Positions 42,808 through 52,207 of a DNA stretch of 64,000 bases are shown one piece after another. Every line of letters starts with the position of its first letter. Within the stretch, counting starts at the first letter, position 1. The translations under genes and the position numbers were made by a program. This DNA is from CBDCBA01 sp965214125. GTDB taxonomy: Bacteria > Planctomycetota > Phycisphaerae > Tepidisphaerales > Tepidisphaeraceae. A model generated the notes under the pieces. The model did no database searches. It was not told the origin of the DNA and saw nothing but the letters and a program-made list of their open reading frames with translations. The stretch is from positions 73,415 to 137,414 of the forward strand of contig CBDCBA010000004.1 of NCBI GenBank assembly GCA_965214125.1, written 5' to 3'.

Positions 42808-44646
42808 ATGACCCAAACCGCCGACGCCGCCGTAGCCACCACGCCCTCTGACCTGCCGCCGGTCACGAGCGCCCAGCCGTGCAACAACAAGTACGTGCGT
42901 GTCTGGGCCGACAAGGTGCTGGACCACTGCCAGCCCGACGCCATCGTCTGGTGCGACGGCAGCGACGCCCAGCAGGAGCAGTTTTACGAGCGCGGCATCG
43001 CCGAGGGCGTGTTCATCAAGCTCAACCAGGAGAAGCGGCCCGGCTGCTACCTGCACCGCAGCGACCCCAACGACGTGGCGCGCACGGAAAAGAGCACCTT
43101 TATCTGCACGCCCGACGAAGACTCGGCCGGGCCGACAAACAACTGGATGAAGGACCAGGACGCCTACGAGATGCTGCGTCCCAAGTTCGAGGGGTGCATG
43201 AAGGGGCGGACGTGCTACGTGATCCCGTTCGTGATGGGGCCGATCGGCAGCCCGCTGGCGAAGGTGGGCGTGCAACTGACCGACAGCGTCTACGTCGCCG
43301 CCAGCACGCAGAAGATGACGCGCATGGGCGAGGTCGCGTGGAAGGAGCTCGGCAGCACGTCGCGGCAGTTCACGAAGTGCGTCCACAGCATCGGCACGCT
43401 CGACCCTGCCGACCGGTACATCTGCCACTTCCCCTTCGACAACACGATCTGGTCCTACGGCAGCGGCTACGGCGGCAACGCGCTGCTCGGCAAAAAGTGC
43501 ATGGCCCTGCGCGTCGCCAGCTTCCTGGGACGACAGCAGGGCTGGATGGCCGAGCACATGCTGCTCGTGGGCGCCGAAGGGCCGGACGGCAAGGGCGGCA
43601 CCGAGAAAACCTACGTTGCCGGCGCCTTCCCGAGCGCGTGCGGCAAGACGAACTTCGCAATGCTCGTTCCGCCGGAAAAGTACCGCGAGCAGGGGTGGAA
43701 GATCACCACCGTCGGCGACGACATCGCCTGGATGTGGGTCGATGAGAAGTCAGGCAAGCTCAGGGCCATCAACCCCGAGGCGGGCTACTTCGGCGTGGTG
43801 CCCGGCACGAACGCCCAGAGCAACCCCAACGCGCTGGCGATGCTCGAGAAGGACGCGATCTTCACCAACGTCGCGCTGCTGCCCGACGGCGACGTCTGGT
43901 GGGAGGGCCTGACCGACGAGCCGCCGGCCCGGTGCGTCGACTGGCGCGGCAACGACTGGACGCCCAGCGTCGAAACGCCGGCCGCGCATCCGAACAGCCG
44001 CTTTACCGTGCCGATGGCCAACAATCCGGTCCTCGACGACTGCGCCGATGACCCCAACGGCGTGGAAGTCTCGGCCCTGATTTTCGGCGGGCGACGCTCG
44101 ACGCTCATCCCGCTGGTCTACCAGGCCTTCAACTGGGTCCACGGCGTCTACGTCGGCGCGACCCTCGGCAGCGAAGGGACCGCCGCCCAGGACTCGGCCA
44201 TGGGCGCCGTCCGCCGCGACCCGATGGCGATGCTGCCGTTCATCGGCTACAACATCCGCGACTACCTGGTCCACTGGTTCCGCATGCGCAAAAAGATGAG
44301 CGACTGCCCGCGCATCTTCGCCGTGAACTGGTTCCGCCGCGACGACCAGGGCAAGTTCATCTGGCCCGGCTTCGGAGAGAACATGCGCGTGCTGGAGTGG
44401 ATCATCAACCGCTGCCGCGGCCGGGCGTACGCCTACGAGGCGCCGCTCGGCTGGATGCCCAAGCCCGACGACATCGACCTCGAAGGCCTTGATATCGACG
44501 CCGGCGACTTCCGGGCGCTCGAGCGCATCGACCCGCAGGCGTTCAAGGCCGAGATCCTCGGCCAGGAAGAACTGTTGCTCCGCCTCGCAGGTGATCTGCC
44601 GAAGGAGATGGTCTTCCAGCGCGAGCTGCTCGTCAGCCGGCTCTAG
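42808..44646 (+). CDS. pckG: Phosphoenolpyruvate carboxykinase (GTP)
   Basis: Converts oxaloacetate and GTP to phosphoenolpyruvate and CO2 in gluconeogenesis. GTP-type length (612) and motifs: 'VWCDGSDAQQEQFYE' near 50, the kinase-1a loop 'FPSACGKTNFAML' with the hyper-reactive Cys, 'TVGDDIAWMWVDE', 'INPEAGYFGVVPGTN', 'SALIFGGRRSTLIPLVYQA' and 'FRRDDQGKFIWPGFGENMRV'. ATP-type enzymes are unrelated in sequence. Likely expressed singly. Confidence 0.97.
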   Translation: MTQTADAAVATTPSDLPPVTSAQPCNNKYVRVWADKVLDHCQPDAIVWCDGSDAQQEQFYERGIAEGVFIKLNQEKRPGCYLHRSDPNDVARTEKSTFICTPDEDSAGPTNNWMKDQDAYEMLRPKFEGCMKGRTCYVIPFVMGPIGSPLAKVGVQLTDSVYVAASTQKMTRMGEVAWKELGSTSRQFTKCVHSIGTLDPADRYICHFPFDNTIWSYGSGYGGNALLGKKCMALRVASFLGRQQGWMAEHMLLVGAEGPDGKGGTEKTYVAGAFPSACGKTNFAMLVPPEKYREQGWKITTVGDDIAWMWVDEKSGKLRAINPEAGYFGVVPGTNAQSNPNALAMLEKDAIFTNVALLPDGDVWWEGLTDEPPARCVDWRGNDWTPSVETPAAHPNSRFTVPMANNPVLDDCADDPNGVEVSALIFGGRRSTLIPLVYQAFNWVHGVYVGATLGSEGTAAQDSAMGAVRRDPMAMLPFIGYNIRDYLVHWFRMRKKMSDCPRIFAVNWFRRDDQGKFIWPGFGENMRVLEWIINRCRGRAYAYEAPLGWMPKPDDIDLEGLDIDAGDFRALERIDPQAFKAEILGQEELLLRLAGDLPKEMVFQRELLVSRL

Positions 44647-44765
44647 CGCCTCGCTTGCATCGAGCGGTTCGCGATGTAGCCTTGTTGCGACCGCGTGCGG
44701 CTGCGCACGTGGACTCTTTCGTACCGGGGTATCTCTGCCTCGGTACACCATCCTCAAGGGGAATT

Positions 44766-45482
44766 ATGCAACGACATCTCATTCTGGCTGGCGCGTGCGC
44801 TGCCGTCACCGTTTGCGCCGCCTCGGCGGACGCGCAGGTCACGATCGTCGACGACCGCGCCGGCATGTTCATCGACATCAGCGCCACCGGCACCGCCCTG
44901 GGCTTGAGCGACGACGGCGAAGCCAACATCACCACGACCGTCGGCAACGCCCTGTTCCCGGCTGGCACCGTTCGCGTGGGCAACAACGGCGGCATCGGTG
45001 CCGTCGACCTGGGGGACACCAGCAACCTCTTCGCGGGCAATCAGGAGCTGCCGAGCGGGTTACCCTTCGATGGGGCTGAGAACGTGCTCGTCCCGCTTTG
45101 GGACGACTGGGACGACGAGTCCGGCGACGTCTACTTCCAGGAGATCGGCGACACCCTGATCGTCCAGTGGGAGAACCGCGACCGCTTCGGCAACGACGAC
45201 GCCGCCACCGCCACGTTCCAGTTGCAGTTGTTCGGCACGGTCGTCGACGGTCTCGCGGCGCAGTACCTCTACCCCGACACCGAGGTCGGCGACGTGAACG
45301 AGGGCTTTGGCGCCAGCGCCACGGTCGGCGTCGTCAGCTCGCTCGGCGTGAGCCAGTGGAGCTTCAACGAGGCCGTGATCGACAACGGCACCGTGCTGAG
45401 CGTGGTCGTAGTACCTGAGCCGGCGACCGCTTCGGTCGGCCTGCTCGCACTGGGCGGCTTGCTCGTCCGCCGCCGGCGGTAG
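44766..45482 (+). CDS. PEP-CTERM sorting-signal exported protein
   Basis: 238 residues. It has a signal peptide (AACAAVTVCAASADAQ-like) and a C-terminal sorting signal 'VPEPATASVGLLALGGLLVRRRR' in parts: the VPEP motif, a hydrophobic stretch, and a basic tail, the target of exosortase. The body is a beta-rich, acidic surface or exopolysaccharide-associated domain of unknown role. A good ribosome site (AAGGGGAA) sits just before the ATG. An upstream hairpin (GTACCGGGG...CCTCGGTAC, about 44726-44751) may influence expression. A strong hairpin follows the gene. Confidence 0.88.
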   Translation: MQRHLILAGACAAVTVCAASADAQVTIVDDRAGMFIDISATGTALGLSDDGEANITTTVGNALFPAGTVRVGNNGGIGAVDLGDTSNLFAGNQELPSGLPFDGAENVLVPLWDDWDDESGDVYFQEIGDTLIVQWENRDRFGNDDAATATFQLQLFGTVVDGLAAQYLYPDTEVGDVNEGFGASATVGVVSSLGVSQWSFNEAVIDNGTVLSVVVVPEPATASVGLLALGGLLVRRRR

Positions 45483-45501
45483 GGTTTCATCCTAAACCTA
45501 A

Positions 45502-45538
45502 CGCCGCCGCGCCGCCCGATTGGGGCGGCGCGGCGGCG
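45502..45538 (+). terminator. Strong GC hairpin after the PEP-CTERM gene
   Basis: A perfect 15-bp stem (45502-45516 and 45524-45538), all G/C, with loop CGATTGG, 19 bases after the stop. No T tract follows. It probably ends or stabilises the PEP-CTERM transcript before the sigma-factor operon. Confidence 0.65.
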
Positions 45539-45627
45539 TGCGTTGGCTTGCGACCCGGCGGCGGTGGAATAAGGTGACGTTGTTGGACGTTGAGGCCCGT
45601 GGGAGGCTCCGCCGCCGATGTACCCGC

Positions 45628-46284
45628 ATGCGCCAGTCGACCGACAAGCCCGCCATCCCTGATGCCGTCGCGGAGCCGGCGCTCGTCGAGCGGCTGCTGG
45701 CCGGCGACGGCGACGCGGCCGACGCGTTGGTCCAGCGTCACACCCGGCCGCTACTGGCGTACCTGGGGCGCCTCGCCGGCGATGCCACCGTCGCCGAGGA
45801 GTTGCACCAGGTCACGTGGCTCAGCGCGCTCGAACATCTGGGCCAGTTCCGCCCGCAGCCGGGCCTGGACCCGACCGGCGGGTTCAAGCCGTGGCTCTTT
45901 CGCATCGCGACCAACAAGGCCCACGACCACTTTCGCCGCAACGGCCGGCAACGCGAGCGCTACGACCGCCTCGCCGCCGACCCGAGCTATCGGCCCGGCG
46001 CCGCAACCGATGGCGACGCCGCGGCCTTCCTCGATCGCCAGGAGCAGGGCCAGCGACTGCGCGAGGCGATCGACGCCTTGCCCGGCCCGCAGCGGGACGT
46101 GGTGCTGTTGCGGTTCTACGGCGGCCTGAAGTTCATCGAGATCGCCGAAACCGTCGGTTGCCCGCTCAACACCGCCCTGGGCCGGATGCACAAGGCGATC
46201 GCGAAGCTGCGCGTTCACTTCGGCGACGACCTCGCCTCCCTCGAACCTTCAGGCCGAAATAGTTCCGCCCGCGCCGCCGTTTAA
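45628..46284 (+). CDS. ECF-type RNA polymerase sigma factor
   Basis: Sigma-70 family, extracytoplasmic-function group, 218 residues. Region 2 contains 'LVQRHTRPLLAYLGRLAGD', 'AEELHQVTWLSALEHLGQF' and 'KPWLFRIATNKAHDHFRRN' (promoter melting). Region 4 contains 'ALPGPQRDVVLLRFYGGLKFIEIAETVGCPLNTALGRMHKAI' in pieces, a helix-turn-helix. It leads an operon whose next gene is a single-pass membrane protein, the usual layout of a sigma/anti-sigma pair. Confidence 0.92.
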   Translation: MRQSTDKPAIPDAVAEPALVERLLAGDGDAADALVQRHTRPLLAYLGRLAGDATVAEELHQVTWLSALEHLGQFRPQPGLDPTGGFKPWLFRIATNKAHDHFRRNGRQRERYDRLAADPSYRPGAATDGDAAAFLDRQEQGQRLREAIDALPGPQRDVVLLRFYGGLKFIEIAETVGCPLNTALGRMHKAIAKLRVHFGDDLASLEPSGRNSSARAAV

Positions 46285-46314
46285 GCCCTGGCAGCACGCC
46301 CTCGACCACCCACC

Positions 46315-47085
46315 ATGCCGATCGAACCTTCCCACCCTCACGCCGTTCCCGACGACGGGGCGGCCGCGCCCGAGCGGGAGTTGCTCGCCCTCGCGGCGCT
46401 GGATGCTCCGCACGGGGCTGGCACGAGCAATCTGCCGTCCTGGGACGACGGCGCCGATCGTGCCGCGGCGTTCCTGCGCCGCTTCGAGGCGTTGGCCCAG
46501 GCGGACGAGCAGGCGTGGCCCGGCACGGGGGACGTGCGCCGCGCCGCAACGGCGGCCACCGTCGCCATGCGGGCCCGGCTCGCGGCAGGCCCCGCCGCGC
46601 CCGCCTCGGAGCAGACGGTCGGCCGCATCGGCGGGGGCGGACGGATCGGCTCGGGCGACTGGCGCCGCATCCGCTGGCCGCTGGCGCTGGCGACGGTGCT
46701 GGCCGTGGGCCTCGCGCTGGCAATGGTCCTGATCGAGTCCTCCGACCGCGGCCCGGCCCGGCAGGCCACCGTCGACCGGAACATCGACCGGTCGCAGGCG
46801 ATCCAGACCATCCAGCCGCTGGAGTCTCGGCCGTCGATGGGCATGATGGCCAACGGCAACTGGCGGAATCCGGGCCGTCCCAGGTCGCCGGTCGACCCGC
46901 GGCTGGTCGAGGAGGAGGTCGACGAGTTGGTGGATTCCGACCTGTTCGCCACGAACGACCCGGCCGCGGCGGGCACCGGCGTGCCGGCGTTCGCCGAGCG
47001 GCTAGAGGCACTCGCGTCGCTGTCGGACTACGGCGCCGCGGAGCTGGCCGCGTGGGATTGGGACGCGCTCGATGAACCGTTTTAG
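46315..47085 (+). CDS. Single-pass membrane protein, candidate anti-sigma factor
   Basis: 256 residues, with one central membrane helix (about 124-140, 'WPLALATVLAVGLALAMVLI'). The cytoplasmic N-terminal part could bind the sigma factor encoded upstream; no classic zinc HxxxCxxC is seen. The outer part ends in an acidic 'EEEVDELVDSDLF' segment. Role inferred from position only. It overlaps the next gene by 14 bases. Confidence 0.6.
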   Translation: MPIEPSHPHAVPDDGAAAPERELLALAALDAPHGAGTSNLPSWDDGADRAAAFLRRFEALAQADEQAWPGTGDVRRAATAATVAMRARLAAGPAAPASEQTVGRIGGGGRIGSGDWRRIRWPLALATVLAVGLALAMVLIESSDRGPARQATVDRNIDRSQAIQTIQPLESRPSMGMMANGNWRNPGRPRSPVDPRLVEEEVDELVDSDLFATNDPAAAGTGVPAFAERLEALASLSDYGAAELAAWDWDALDEPF

Positions 47086-47941
47086 CCCGCTGCTTATGCC
47101 TTCAATCCACCCGCCCGTTCGCCGCTCGCACCCGCTGGCTCGGCTGCTTTTAGCGGCGTGCCTCACCGCGCCGGCAGTCGCGGTCGCGGCGCCGGGCGAT
47201 GAGGCGTCACGTACGCCGCCGGAGCGTTCGGGCGAGGCCGGCGATCGCGACAACCGCAACGAGCGTCCCAGCCGGATGGGCCCGTCGCGCGGCGAGGGGC
47301 GGGGCGGCGATGGACGCGACAGGGGCCGCGACCGCGAGCGTCGTCCTCCGCCGACAAGCCAGGAGTGGGCCGAGACGCGCCAGTTCCTCGCCGAGCACTC
47401 GCCCACGCGGCTGGAGATGTACGAGCAGTTCGAGGAGCACGCCCGCCAACGCCTGGCCGGCGAGGAGATGGAAATCGCCAACTTCGGCCCGATCGTGCGG
47501 CTGCGATCGCGCATCCACGGCCACGTGTCGCACCTGCGCGAGCTCGCCGAGGACGAGCCGCACGAGGAAGGATTCGCGCTGCAGCAGTTCGAGACCGAGG
47601 ACCGGATCCTTGCGACGATGCGCGAGGCCGGCCGCCTGATCGGTCAGCCGGGCCACGCCCAAGCGCAGGCGGAGGTGGAGGCGGTGCTACAGCAGTACGT
47701 GGAGCAATCGCTTGCCGAGCGGCAGGCGCGGCTGGAGCGGATGAGCGAGGAACTCGAGCGCGAGCGCGAGCAGCTGCTGCGCGATCGTGAGCGAATCGAC
47801 GAGATCGCGCAACGGGTCGCCGACCGCTACCGCCGCTACCTGCCCCCGCACCTACGCGGCGAGGAGGGCGATGCGGACCGCGCCCGCGGCCGTGACGGGC
47901 CCGCAAGCCGGCCATCCACCCGTCCCAGCCGCGATGAGTAG
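47072..47941 (+). CDS. Exported helical protein of the sigma-factor operon
   Basis: Not recognised. A signal peptide (LARLLLAACLTAPAVAVAA) is followed by a charged Arg/Gly-rich linker and a long helical region ('QFEEHARQRLAGEEMEIAN', 'QSLAERQARLERMSEELERE') similar in style to periplasmic Spy/CpxP-like chaperones. It overlaps both neighbours (14 and 8 bases), so it is part of the operon with the sigma factor. Confidence 0.6.
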   Translation: MNRFSPLLMPSIHPPVRRSHPLARLLLAACLTAPAVAVAAPGDEASRTPPERSGEAGDRDNRNERPSRMGPSRGEGRGGDGRDRGRDRERRPPPTSQEWAETRQFLAEHSPTRLEMYEQFEEHARQRLAGEEMEIANFGPIVRLRSRIHGHVSHLRELAEDEPHEEGFALQQFETEDRILATMREAGRLIGQPGHAQAQAEVEAVLQQYVEQSLAERQARLERMSEELEREREQLLRDRERIDEIAQRVADRYRRYLPPHLRGEEGDADRARGRDGPASRPSTRPSRDE

Positions 47942-48995
47942 GAACTGGTTGATGACGACTGGTCTGCGGCGGCACGGCGTTTTTCTGGCTGTGTGTGGCT
48001 TCATTGGCGCGTTTGCCGTTGCGCTCGCGACCTGGCACGTCGGAACCTGGCCGACGCGGCACCCGCACGCGGTCGAGTCGCTGCGCCAGGATGGAGGATC
48101 GACTTGGCGAACTGTCCGCGTGCCGGCGGGGACACCACCGGTCGAACGGGCGGCAGCGGACCTTCGGCGCACAGTCGGGCGGAGCGGCTTCGACTTCGCA
48201 GTCACGGCGGCGGCATGGACAAGCCTCCCGCAGCACAACGCGCGACTTGATACCCCCGTTCCCGTGGCCGGCCTCACGTTGGGCGAAGCGGTTGACGCCG
48301 TGCATCGCGCCGCCGGGTGGCCGGACGATGTCGGGGTCGCGATGACGCACCGGGCCAGCCCGGCCTGGCTGCCCCCGCGCACGCTGCCTGCTGCGTTGCT
48401 GCCGGCCGGCACGGGCCGACAGTCGCGCCTGTCGCTCGCGGCCGAGTCTGAGTTGGCCGAGGCGCAGGTGTTGGTCGCCGAGATCGACCTGTCGCGCCTG
48501 AGCCGCCGGCTCTACTCGGTCGACACGCTTTGGTGGTGGTGGACCGCGGATCCCTCCCGCTACTCGAGACTTGACGCCGAGACGGTCGGGCCGTTTCACG
48601 CGCACAGCCAACTGGGCGAAGCGGTCCCGGCGCTGGGCGGGGTGGACAAGTCGTTGCCATTTTTCCAGGTGGGGGACCAGCGATACGTGGTCCAGGAGGT
48701 GAGCAACGCGCCCGAGAGCGTCGTCGCCGCCGCGATCGATGCCGCGTGGTGGCTGGAGGTGCGGGGGCTTGCGATCGACCTGCTCACCGGTGTCGGCTTT
48801 GGTCTGGTGGGCGGGGCGATTGTCGCGGGCGGGCGCGTGGTCTGGCACCGCGGGCGAGCCCGCCGATGGTCGCGGCTTGGGCGTTGTGTCGGCTGCGGGT
48901 ACGACCTGCGCGGGTCGCTAGATCGCTGCCCCGAATGCGGGGGCGAATTGGGGCGTCCGGCGTCCGCCGAAACTTCGGTGGGGGTCGCTTCGTAG
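47934..48995 (+). CDS. Membrane protein with C-terminal CGYDLRG zinc ribbon
   Basis: 353 residues. One N-terminal membrane helix, a long soluble domain, a second membrane helix near residues 284-300, then the ribbon 'CVGCGYDLRGSLDRCPECGG', a motif characteristic of planctomycete membrane proteins. Function unknown. ATG 47934 (ATGAGTAG) overlaps the previous stop; the frame is open upstream but antisense to the preceding coding region. It closes the sigma-factor operon. Confidence 0.7.
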   Translation: MSRNWLMTTGLRRHGVFLAVCGFIGAFAVALATWHVGTWPTRHPHAVESLRQDGGSTWRTVRVPAGTPPVERAAADLRRTVGRSGFDFAVTAAAWTSLPQHNARLDTPVPVAGLTLGEAVDAVHRAAGWPDDVGVAMTHRASPAWLPPRTLPAALLPAGTGRQSRLSLAAESELAEAQVLVAEIDLSRLSRRLYSVDTLWWWWTADPSRYSRLDAETVGPFHAHSQLGEAVPALGGVDKSLPFFQVGDQRYVVQEVSNAPESVVAAAIDAAWWLEVRGLAIDLLTGVGFGLVGGAIVAGGRVVWHRGRARRWSRLGRCVGCGYDLRGSLDRCPECGGELGRPASAETSVGVAS

Positions 48996-49202
48996 ATAAG
49001 GCGGAGCGCCCGCGCCGCGCGGTTGGTCTGATCCGACGGCGGGCGGGCGGCCTAAGTTCTCCCCGTCGCCCCCGACGCAGGCGTTGCCCGTGACGCCCGC
49101 TTCCCGCTTCCAACTGTCGGCAGTGTGCCGCCAGAGCAACGGTCGCCTTTTGCCCGCGTTGGCCAGCCGCCAGCCACTTCCGACGCACACCCGACGTACC
49201 CC

Positions 49203-51734
49203 ATGGTCACCGACGCTCCCCCGAAATCTGGCAAAAAGGACCTGGTGATCGTCGAGTCGCCCGCCAAGGCCAAGACGATCAACAAGTACCTTGGCCCCGG
49301 CTACGTCGTGAAGGCCAGCATGGGGCACGTCCGCGACCTGCCGCGCAAGGGCATGGGCGTGGACCTGGAAACCTTCGTGCCCGACTACGAGATCATCGAG
49401 GGGCGCGGCAAGGTCGTCACCGAGTTGAAAAAGCTCGCCAAGGACGCCGAAACCGTCTGGCTCGCCACCGACCTCGACCGCGAGGGGGAGGCGATCGCCT
49501 GGCACATCAAGGAAGCGCTCAAGCTCAAGGACGATCGCGTCAAGCGGGTTGTCTTCAACGCCATCACCAAGGCGGACATCGACAAGGCGTTCCAGAAGCC
49601 GGGGCAGATTCACATCGACCGCGTGAATGCTCAGCAGGCGCGGCGGATTCTGGACCGCGTGGTCGGGTTCGAGATCTCGCCGGTGCTGTGGCGCAAGGTC
49701 GCCCGCGGGCTCTCCGCCGGGCGCGTGCAGAGCGTGGCGGTGCGGCTGGTCGTCGACCGCGAGCGGGAGATCGAGGCGTTCGTTCCCGACGAGTATTGGA
49801 AGATCGGCGGCATCTTCAGCCCCACGGATCAGCCGGCACTCCGCGAGTTGTGGCGGGAGTTCCTCAAGAGCGGTGAGGACGGTGGCGAGCCGGCGAAGAA
49901 GGAGCAGCAGAAGTGGCTCGGTGGCAACGGCGCGTTCGCGGGCGAGCTGGTGGAGTGGAAGGGCTCGAAGTTCGAGGCGACCGACGCCGACGCCGCCAAA
50001 CAGGTGGCCGAGGCGCTGGGTTTGGTCGTGGAGACGGTGAAGGTCGAGGAGAATCCTGAGGGAAAGGGGCCGGCGAAGTCGCTCAAGACGATCGTCGGCC
50101 GCCTGGGCGACGCGCCGGACTTTGCGGTCGAGAAGATCGAAACGAAGCGCACGCGCAGCCGTCCGCCGGGGCCGTTCATCACGAGCACGCTCCAGCAGGC
50201 GGCTTCGTCGCGACTGAGCTTCGGCGCCAGCCGAACAATGCGTGTCGCGCAGACGCTCTACGAGGGCGGGCACATCACCTACATGCGGACCGACAGCACC
50301 AACCTGTCGCCCGACGCGGTGCAGATGGCGCGGCGGTTCATCGGCAACAACTTTGGCGACAAGTACCTGCCGGAAAAGCCCAACGTCTACGCCAGCCGAA
50401 ACAAGAGCGCGCAGGAGGCACACGAGGCGATCCGTCCCACCGACGCGGCAGCGACGCCGAAGATGATGGAAAAGACGCTCGGCCCCGACGATGCGAAGCT
50501 GTACAAGGTCATCTACGAGCGGTTCCTCGCCTGCCAGATGACGCCCGCCGAGTTCGACCAAACGGCCATCACCATCGTCGCCGAGACACCCGGCGGAAAG
50601 GCCGTCTTCCGCACGACCGGCCGCAAGCTTGTCTTCGACGGCTTTATGCGTGTCAGCGGCGTGACGAGCGACGACCAGCTCTTGCCCGAGTTGAGCGAGA
50701 AGCAGCCGATCTTCGCGGTCGACGTGCGGCCAAGCCAGCACTTCACGAGCCCGCCGCCGCGCTTCACGGAGGCGAGCTTGGTGAAGGAGCTCGAAAGCCT
50801 CGGCATCGGCCGGCCTAGCACGTACGCGAGCATCATCGACACGATCCAGAAGCGTGAGTACGTGCTCCAGCAGAACCGCGCTTTCTACGCGACGCTGCTG
50901 GGCAAGGTCGTAACCGACAAGCTGATGCAGGCGTTCCCGCAGATCATGGACGTGGGGTTCACCGCGGACATGGAGGACAAGCTCGACAACATCGAGAGCC
51001 ACGACGTGGATTGGGTCACGCTCCTGAAGGACTTTTACGGCCCGTTCCACGCGGGCATCGGCGAGGCGCTGGAGAACCTCGAGCACGCCGGCGGCGCCCC
51101 GAGCCCGTACGTCGACGAGGAGACGGGGGCCAAGCTCGTTTACCGGATCGGCAAGAACGGCTTCTTCCTCGCGGCCGAGGATCGCGATGTGAAGGTGACC
51201 AAGCCCGTCGACGCGTTCGGCAAGCCGACGCTGCGCGAGGAAAGCGAGTTCAACTGCCCCAAGAGCGGCGACCCGATGATCAAGCGGAAGGGCCGCTTCG
51301 GCGAGTTCCTGGGGTGCAGCGGCTACCCGGAGTGCCAGCTCATCGTCCCCATCGGCAAGACGGGCGAGCCGATGCCGCCCAAGGTCGAGCCGATCGAGAC
51401 GACCATCCCCTGCGACAAGTGCGGCAGCCACATGCTGCTCCGCGACTCCAAGCGCGGGCCGTTCCTGGGGTGCAGCAGCTTCCCGAAGTGCCGCAGCACG
51501 AAGATGGTCAAGAAGCTGCCGCAGGAGCAGGTCGATTACATCAACACGCTCTTGCCGGAACTGAGGAAGCGCGTCGAGGAGAGCCACCATCTCGTCGCGA
51601 AGATGACCGGCAAGCCCGCCGACAGCTACGGCCCGCTGCCGACCGAGCACGTGGAGGCCGAGCCCGAGAAGCCCAAGAAGAAGGCCGCGAAGAAGAGCGT
51701 CAAAAAGAGCGCGAAGAAGGCGAGCAAAGCGTAA
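49203..51734 (+). CDS. topA: DNA topoisomerase I
   Basis: Type IA enzyme that relaxes negative supercoils. The TOPRIM part has 'VIVESPAKAKTINKYLG' and 'LATDLDREGEAIAWHI'. The catalytic Tyr is in 'ITYMRTDSTNLS' (near residue 360). 'GRPSTYASIIDTIQKREYV' is conserved. Two C-terminal zinc-finger-like repeats follow ('CPKSGDPMIKRKGRFGEFLGC', 'CDKCGSHMLLRDSKRGPFLGC', in parts). The last 30 residues are a Lys/Ala tail like histone H1 (KKAAKKSVKKSAKKASKA). ATG 49203 is preferred over an in-frame upstream start. Confidence 0.96.
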   Translation: MVTDAPPKSGKKDLVIVESPAKAKTINKYLGPGYVVKASMGHVRDLPRKGMGVDLETFVPDYEIIEGRGKVVTELKKLAKDAETVWLATDLDREGEAIAWHIKEALKLKDDRVKRVVFNAITKADIDKAFQKPGQIHIDRVNAQQARRILDRVVGFEISPVLWRKVARGLSAGRVQSVAVRLVVDREREIEAFVPDEYWKIGGIFSPTDQPALRELWREFLKSGEDGGEPAKKEQQKWLGGNGAFAGELVEWKGSKFEATDADAAKQVAEALGLVVETVKVEENPEGKGPAKSLKTIVGRLGDAPDFAVEKIETKRTRSRPPGPFITSTLQQAASSRLSFGASRTMRVAQTLYEGGHITYMRTDSTNLSPDAVQMARRFIGNNFGDKYLPEKPNVYASRNKSAQEAHEAIRPTDAAATPKMMEKTLGPDDAKLYKVIYERFLACQMTPAEFDQTAITIVAETPGGKAVFRTTGRKLVFDGFMRVSGVTSDDQLLPELSEKQPIFAVDVRPSQHFTSPPPRFTEASLVKELESLGIGRPSTYASIIDTIQKREYVLQQNRAFYATLLGKVVTDKLMQAFPQIMDVGFTADMEDKLDNIESHDVDWVTLLKDFYGPFHAGIGEALENLEHAGGAPSPYVDEETGAKLVYRIGKNGFFLAAEDRDVKVTKPVDAFGKPTLREESEFNCPKSGDPMIKRKGRFGEFLGCSGYPECQLIVPIGKTGEPMPPKVEPIETTIPCDKCGSHMLLRDSKRGPFLGCSSFPKCRSTKMVKKLPQEQVDYINTLLPELRKRVEESHHLVAKMTGKPADSYGPLPTEHVEAEPEKPKKKAAKKSVKKSAKKASKA

Positions 51735-51743
51735 GATCAAGGC

Positions 51744-51959
51744 ATGCTGGAGGACCTCAAGCAACTACTGGCCACCGACCCGTTCCAGCCGTTCCGGATC
51801 GTGATGGCGAGCGGCAAAGAGTACATCGTCACCAGCCCTTATCAGGTGGCGTTGGGGAAGTCGCAGATCAACTTCTACCAAGCCGGTTCTGACGACTGGT
51901 CGGTCCTGAGGCTTAATCAGGTTGTTTCGTTCGATGTCTTTGTCCCGGCCGAGGCGTGA
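51744..51959 (+). CDS. Small conserved-type hypothetical protein
   Basis: 71 residues, no known domain. It reads MLEDLKQLLATDPFQPFRIV..SGKEYIVTSPYQVALGKSQI, a form common in planctomycetes. Beta-rich, cytoplasmic. It starts 10 bases after topA and overlaps the next gene by four bases (GTGA). Confidence 0.65.
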   Translation: MLEDLKQLLATDPFQPFRIVMASGKEYIVTSPYQVALGKSQINFYQAGSDDWSVLRLNQVVSFDVFVPAEA

Positions 51960-52207
51960 GCGGCGATGCACCCGACGAACGCGGCTACTCCGGTCGGGCG
52001 GTGCTCGTGCTGCTGCTCGTCGCCAGCGTGCTGACGGTCGTCCTGGCCCTGACCATCATCCGGCCCAAGCCCGGCGCGACGCCCGAGCCCGTCAACCGCC
52101 GCGCGTTCGGGCCCGCCACCGCCGACGATGCCCGCGATCGGCCGCTGATCGAGAAGCGCAACACGAGCCGTACAGTGCCCGCCGATGGCGACCCCGGCGG
52201 CGATTGA
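51956..52207 (+). CDS. Small single-pass membrane protein
   Basis: 83 residues with one membrane helix (about 14-35, 'AVLVLLLVASVLTVVLALTI') and a hydrophilic, Pro-rich tail. GTG start overlaps the previous stop. It overlaps the start of the following hydrolase by 23 bases. Function unknown. Confidence 0.55.
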   Translation: MSGDAPDERGYSGRAVLVLLLVASVLTVVLALTIIRPKPGATPEPVNRRAFGPATADDARDRPLIEKRNTSRTVPADGDPGGD

